From: Streptomyces sp. Ru62
Lineage (GTDB): Bacteria > Actinomycetota > Actinomycetes > Streptomycetales > Streptomycetaceae
Reading direction: 5' to 3'
Length of the DNA stretch: 64,000 nt
Assembly (NCBI RefSeq): GCF_002920615.1
Contig: NZ_PQSU01000006.1
Span: forward strand, 62,001-126,000
Shown: in pieces, positions 60,330-64,000 of the stretch
Numbering within the stretch: the stretch's first letter is position 1
Layout of the letters: each line of letters opens with the position of its first letter
Notes under the pieces: model-generated
The model's database searches: none
What the model was told of the DNA's origin: nothing
What the model saw: only the letters and a program-made list of their open reading frames with translations
Translations under genes and position numbers: made by a program

Positions 60330-61375
60330 GACAGGGCCATGCCGGGGACGCGCCGGCGGATGGCCTCCAGTTCGGCCTCGTCCGAGACGCCCTGCCAGTC
60401 GTACCGCGGCGTGTACGGCGACTCCAGGGCGCGCACCTCGTCGTCGGTGAGTTCGAGGTCCAGGGAGGCCACGGCCTCGTCGATCTGCCGGATCGAGCCG
60501 GCGCCGACCAGCGGCGCGGTGACGACCGGCCGGCGGCGCAGCCAGGCGAGCGCGACCTGTGCACGGCTGACGCCGTGAGCGTCCGCCACCTGGCCGACCG
60601 CGTCGATGATCGCGCGGTTGGATGCCTCCTGCTCGGGCGAGTAGAGCAGGTCCGCGTAGGCGCCGTCCGTCTCGGAGCGCGCCGTCGAGCGGGCGTCGTC
60701 CCACGCGCGGGCGAGGCGGCCACGGGCCAACGGGGACCAGATGAGGGTGCCGACACCCTCGTCCAGGCACAGCGGGATCATCTCCCGCTCCTCCTCACGG
60801 GCGAGCAGGTTGTAGTGGTTCTGCATCGACACGAATCGCACCCAGCCGTGCTGCTTCTGCAGGTGCAGCGCCTTCGCGAACTCCCAGGCGTGCATGGACG
60901 AGGCGCCGAGGTAGCGGACTTTGCCGCACTTCACGAGGTCGCTGAGTGCCTCCAGCGTCTCCTCCCACGGGGTCGCGTGGTCGTTGCGGTGAATCTGGTA
61001 GAGGTCGATGTAGTCGGTACCGAGGCGGCGCAGCGAATGGTCGACCTCGGTCATGATCGCCTTACGCGACAGCCCCCGTCCGTTCGGCCCCAACCGCATC
61101 GGATGGCGCAGCTTCGTGGCGATCACCACGGCGTCGCGGTCGGCGAAGTCCTTGAGCGCGCGGCCCAGGATCTCCTCGCTGGACCCGTTCGAGTACATGT
61201 TCGCTGTGTCGAAGAAGTTGATCCCCGCCTCCAGCGCGTGCTTGATGAGCGGACGCGCCTCCTCCTCGCCCTTCGACCAGACGGGGTGGCCCCGGTCGGG
61301 CTCGCCGTAGGTCATCGCGCCGATCGCGATCGGCGACACGTCCAGGCCGGTGGTGCCCAGCTTGAGGTACCGCAT
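60326..61375 (-). CDS. Aldo-keto reductase
   Basis: 349 aa TIM-barrel oxidoreductase. The catalytic tetrad is visible: Asp in F-F-D-T-A-N, Tyr in M-Y-S-N-G, Lys in A-T-K-L-R, His in I-H-R-N-D. The C-terminal segment R-R-R-P-V-V-T-A-P-L-V-G-A binds NADPH. Similar to YajO/AKR13-like enzymes. First gene of a three-gene operon. The ATG at 61375 follows GAGGAG. Two tandem palindromes separate it from the divergent TetR gene. Confidence 0.9.
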   Translation of the reverse strand: MRYLKLGTTGLDVSPIAIGAMTYGEPDRGHPVWSKGEEEARPLIKHALEAGINFFDTANMYSNGSSEEILGRALKDFADRDAVVIATKLRHPMRLGPNGRGLSRKAIMTEVDHSLRRLGTDYIDLYQIHRNDHATPWEETLEALSDLVKCGKVRYLGASSMHAWEFAKALHLQKQHGWVRFVSMQNHYNLLAREEEREMIPLCLDEGVGTLIWSPLARGRLARAWDDARSTARSETDGAYADLLYSPEQEASNRAIIDAVGQVADAHGVSRAQVALAWLRRRPVVTAPLVGAGSIRQIDEAVASLDLELTDDEVRALESPYTPRYDWQGVSDEAELEAIRRRVPGMALS

Positions 61376-61393
61376 GATGCTCCTCTAAAGTAA

Positions 61394-61433
61394 GTGGAGA
61401 GGTCTCCGCATAACGTAGTGGAGAACTCTCCGC
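61394..61433. promoter_or_regulatory. Two tandem palindromic operators
   Basis: GTGGAGAGGTCTCCGC (61394-61409) and GTGGAGAACTCTCCGC (61418-61433) share GGAGA-NN-TCTCC and are 24 bases apart. They lie between the aldo-keto reductase operon and the TetR gene, so the encoded repressor probably binds both. Confidence 0.82.
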
Positions 61434-61451
61434 TTAGCAAGGTGAGGTCCC

Positions 61452-61994
61452 GTGGTCCGTTCAGACGCTCGTGAGAACAGGGCGCGCATCCTCCAGGCCG
61501 CCCGCGAAGCGCTCGCGGAGGACGGCAGCGCGTCGATGAACCAGATCGCCCAGCGCGCCGGCGTCGGCCCGGGCACCCTGTACCGCAACTTCCCCACCCG
61601 CGAAGCGCTCGCCCTCGCCGTCTACCAGGACGAGGTCACCCGCATCGTCGGCAGCGTGCCGGGGCTGCTCGCCGAGATGCCGCCCCTCGAAGCGCTCCGC
61701 CACTGGACGACCGACCTCGTCGAAGCGATGCGCCGGAAGCACGGCCTCGGCGACGCGCTCAGCCCCGGCGCGCACCAGGCGATCAGCGAGCAGAGCTACG
61801 AGCCGGTCATCGCCGCGATCACCGAGCTCCTCGACGCCGGCAAGAAGGACGGAAGCATCCGCACGGACGCCGACCCCGGCGACTTCCTCCAGCTCACCGG
61901 CGCACTGTGGCGCGCCGCGTCCGGTCCCGAAGACCGGTCACCCCGCATGCTCGCGCTCATCCTCGACGGGCTCCGCACACAGCCGCAGCGGTAG
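61452..61994 (+). CDS. TetR-family regulator
   Basis: 180 aa. Helix-turn-helix at residues 28-50 (M-N-Q-I-A-Q-R-A-G-V-G-P-G-T-L-Y-R-N-F-P-T-R), and a C-terminal domain of the TetR_C_SbtR-like group. The GTG at 61452 is preceded by AGGTGAGG. Likely autorepressor and repressor of the aldo-keto reductase operon through the two palindromes. Confidence 0.87.
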   Translation: MVRSDARENRARILQAAREALAEDGSASMNQIAQRAGVGPGTLYRNFPTREALALAVYQDEVTRIVGSVPGLLAEMPPLEALRHWTTDLVEAMRRKHGLGDALSPGAHQAISEQSYEPVIAAITELLDAGKKDGSIRTDADPGDFLQLTGALWRAASGPEDRSPRMLALILDGLRTQPQR

Positions 61995-62070
61995 AGGTCG
62001 CGTACCGGAACTCAGTTGACGGTTTCAGATCCGGGCGAGCACCACGTAAGGGCGCCCGCGGTGTCGGCCG

Positions 62071-62150
62071 GTGGGTCCTCTCAGCGGGTGGTGGGTCCTC
62101 TCAGCGGGTGGTGGGTCCTCTCAGCGGGTGGTGGGTCCTCTCAGCGGGTG
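62071..62150. repeat. Exact 20-bp tandem repeat, four copies
   Basis: GTGGGTCCTCTCAGCGGGTG is repeated four times without a mismatch at 62071, 62091, 62111 and 62131. It immediately follows about 40 bases of ordinary sequence and precedes GGTGCGAGCAG. The 20-base period does not keep a reading frame. Confidence 0.97.
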
Positions 62151-62280
62151 GGTGCGAGCAGTTCCTGCGACAGGGTCCACAGGCGTCGGGCGTCGTCCGG
62201 GTCGACGGCGTACCGGACGACGCCATGCAGGGTGCCGGAGCCGCGCTCGACGACCTCGGAGCACGGGGCGAACGGCCCTG
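62141..62280 (-). pseudogene. Possible 3' fragment of an SDR-type oxidoreductase
   Basis: Minus-strand codons read G-V-V-R-Y-A-V-D-P-D-D-A-R-R-L-W-T-L-S-Q-E-L-L and then stop. This resembles the C-terminus of protochlorophyllide-reductase-like SDRs, which end D-P-x-x-A-x-x-L-W-x-L-S. No upstream motif is found. Confidence 0.4.
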
Positions 62281-62625
62281 GTGAAGTTCGATCAGGAGGC
62301 GTGCGGCATCGCACACACGCCGCGCGCATCTTGCTCGGCGGGCAGAGGCAGTGAGGGCGACGGAACGGCAACCCGGCGGCCGGAGCAAGCGTGCGAGGCG
62401 GTACTTGGGGCGGGACGCTCAGTCCCCCGGGCTCTCCGCGGCCGGGTTCCATGGCGCGTTCGTTCCGAACCGCCTGCGGAAGACGGTGCCCGGCGCCGAA
62501 CACCGCGTCCGACGCGCCGCGGACGACGGTCCGACGGGCCTGGCGCCTGGGCCTCGTCGAACGGCGTCGCAGGTGTTGCTCGCGTCAGCCGGCACTGCGT
62601 AGGCGATCATGCTCTTGAGGGTCGA
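62281..62625. other. Intergenic, no supported gene
   Basis: Mostly arginine- and alanine-rich frames without ribosome sites. Nothing recognisable. Confidence 0.4.
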
Positions 62626-63021
62626 TCAGTGGGCGAGTCGATCGGCGGACAGCAGCCACCACCAGCGCCGACGCTCGGTGACCAGGGTGACGGCGGCCAG
62701 CAGGGTCACACAGACCGCGGGTCCAGGCGGCCACGCCACCCACGAGGAGACCACGGCCGCGACCAACTGGAGCAGCACCAGCAGGATCGTGGCCCAGCCC
62801 GGGACCGAGATGATCACGTTGGCCTTGTCCCCGGGGGTCGAGAAGATCGTAGGGAGGCCGATCAGAACGACCACGGACCCGACGGCGAGCAGCCATGAGT
62901 GGTCGGCCAAGGCCCAGGGGGTGGCCACCCACGCCAGGAGTTCCGTCGCGAAGCGCAGGGCGGACGCCGCTCGGCCCTCCGGTCGTTGAGAGGCCGTTGC
63001 CGCACGAGTGTTGTCGGTCAC
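62626..63021 (-). CDS. Small membrane protein, four helices
   Basis: 131 aa with four hydrophobic segments (residues 27-47, 49-65, 74-94, 97-115). It has some resemblance to DUF2568/YrdB-type proteins (A-L-R-F-A-T-E-L-L-A-W at the start). The GTG at 63021 lacks a strong ribosome site. Function unknown. Confidence 0.65.
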   Translation of the reverse strand: MTDNTRAATASQRPEGRAASALRFATELLAWVATPWALADHSWLLAVGSVVVLIGLPTIFSTPGDKANVIISVPGWATILLVLLQLVAAVVSSWVAWPPGPAVCVTLLAAVTLVTERRRWWWLLSADRLAH

Positions 63022-63116
63022 TCGCGGACCATCTCACATCGCGCGGTCAGGGTCCCAGTGCACAGTGAGCCGCGGACGGACCTGCCCCCCCCCGCCCCGG
63101 AGACGAAGGATCGACC

Positions 63117-63344
63117 ATGCCGCATACGACAGAAGAGCCCGCACACATCTCGGTGTCACCACCGGACTACCTGAGCGCCGAGCAGTGGGCCGGCCTGTCC
63201 CTCGCCGTTCTGCAAGGCGTTGTCGAGGGCGTCGACCGGGCCGGCCTCCGGGGCGCGTGGGCCTCCGATCTCGGGGTGGCCGCGGTGAAAGGGCTGCGGG
63301 ACCGGCTGGACGAGCTGATGGCGGAGGAAAATGACGGTGAATGA
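63117..63344 (+). CDS. Small hypothetical protein, 75 aa
   Basis: Acidic small protein with one amphipathic helix (L-A-V-L-Q-G-V-V-E-G-V) and a C-terminal L-R-D-R-L-D-E-L-M-A-E-E. Good AAGGA ribosome site and codon bias. No family recognised. Confidence 0.6.
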   Translation: MPHTTEEPAHISVSPPDYLSAEQWAGLSLAVLQGVVEGVDRAGLRGAWASDLGVAAVKGLRDRLDELMAEENDGE

Positions 63345-63451
63345 GCCGGTGCGGTAGCTCAGCGAGCATGTGCTGAATGCCGTGTTCACTCGGGTCGTCG
63401 GCTTCGATCCGGAGACGACCGCGGACGAGTGTCACGGGCGCTGCTCACGTC

Positions 63452-63805
63452 TCAGTAGCTGTAGAACGCCGCATTCGAGGCGTACAGCTCGTCAGCCACC
63501 GTGGCCAACAGATCATCGCTGGAACCCCGGTCGCACGTCTCGCCCAGCGCCTGCTCGAACGCCTCGATGCTGCTCGTCGCCGGGGAACGGTCGCCGTCGG
63601 TGCCGTCGATGCCCTTGGCCTGAATCAGCAGTTCCTCGGCCGCGTCCCAGCGTTCACCGTCGCTCAGGCGCCCCACATAGTCCGAGCACGTCTGCGCCCC
63701 GTACGGCACGCCCCCGCCTTTGTCGTTGTCGGAGTCGCCACCGCATCCGGCAGCGGCGACCAACAGAACCGCGCCGGCCAGCAACTGGCCCACCCTGCGC
63801 ATCAT
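63452..63805 (-). CDS. Small lipoprotein
   Basis: 117 aa. Lipoprotein signal with V-A-A-A-G-C (Cys21), an acidic linker, then a compact helical domain with two further cysteines (T-C-S-D-Y and E-T-C-D-R) that could form a disulfide. The ATG at 63805 follows GAGGGG. Membrane-anchored outside the cell. Function unknown. Confidence 0.75.
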   Translation of the reverse strand: MMRRVGQLLAGAVLLVAAAGCGGDSDNDKGGGVPYGAQTCSDYVGRLSDGERWDAAEELLIQAKGIDGTDGDRSPATSSIEAFEQALGETCDRGSSDDLLATVADELYASNAAFYSY

Positions 63806-64000
63806 GCAGCCCCTCCCCTTCGCCCGGACCCTCCCCGGCCCGGCGCGCCGCAGGCCATTGAAGCACCAGCCGGTCCCGCCCCGAGCCCTCGGCCCAGGGG
63901 GCCGCGCGGCCCGCACCCGGAGCACGCGTGCTGAGGAGGCTGTAGATGTCGGCCTGCTGCCGCCTCGGCGTCGCCATGATGGGGCCGCAGCGGGTGTGAC

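Noticed and set aside
62071..62150. CRISPR array
   Set aside because: The 20-bp units are directly adjacent with no spacers, so this is a simple tandem repeat.
63654..63977. ATG at 63977 starting a minus-strand frame near the window end
   Set aside because: The first 50 codons are plausible but it then runs out of frame through the lipoprotein gene and no family is recognisable.

Overview
The window looks like an accessory stretch of a Streptomyces (or close streptomycete) chromosome, probably from an arm. The DNA is very GC-rich, starts are often GTG, ribosome sites are GGAGG-like, and one-component regulators (TetR, LacI, ROK, DeoR, HxlR, LysR, ECF41 sigma) are dense. About fifty genes look intact. 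Between them lie many 5'- or 3'-truncated and frameshifted gene remnants and at least four transposase relics, so the region has been assembled by repeated insertion and deletion. No rRNA, tRNA, CRISPR array or prophage was seen.

Layout. 0-1.7 kb: a translationally coupled small membrane protein and DUF1990 protein. 2.0-18.6 kb: a redox island with a flavin monooxygenase-like protein, two alpha/beta hydrolases, an HD-domain protein, short-chain dehydrogenases (SDRs), two sister TetR regulators, a third TetR, a 6-phosphogluconate dehydrogenase, a secreted SnoaL-like protein and a quinone oxidoreductase. Broken second copies of the last two genes are present. Several promoters here share one operator-like block. 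18.6-26.2 kb: transposase relics, a secreted protein, a winged-helix regulator, an ankyrin protein, a LacI regulator facing a secreted DUF1996 protein, a DUF305 lipoprotein and two 3' gene fragments. 26.2-32.8 kb: TerC, a tandem universal stress protein, an NhaA relic, a NUDIX/DUF4406 pair facing a DeoR regulator, a relic of an anchored-repeat ABC system, and a HAD-like protein. 32.2-37.9 kb: an HxlR/MFS exporter pair, a hypothetical protein, and a TetR/SDR pair with three operator copies between them, then LysR and AraC relics.

38.3-49.1 kb is the best candidate for an undescribed functional system: a divergent carbohydrate catabolic locus. The left arm (dehydrogenase, sugar isomerase/epimerase, GH63-like glycosidase, amylo-1,6-glucosidase-like protein) has stop/start overlaps between its last three genes. 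The right arm encodes a lipoprotein sugar-binding protein, two ABC permeases, a ROK repressor and a Gfo/Idh/MocA oxidoreductase. No ABC ATPase is encoded, as expected if a shared MsiK-type ATPase is used. Two dehydrogenases plus an isomerase/epimerase suggest that the imported glycoside is handled through a keto-sugar intermediate.

49-64 kb: a DNA ligase relic, a NAD(P)-binding protein/EamA exporter pair with a LysR regulator, monooxygenase and MarR relics, a cupin/amidohydrolase pair facing an ECF41-type sigma factor, a SUKH protein, a shortened CoaD homologue, and an aldo-keto reductase/DUF998/epimerase operon facing a TetR gene across two tandem palindromes. An exact 20-bp tandem repeat and three small envelope or hypothetical genes close the window.
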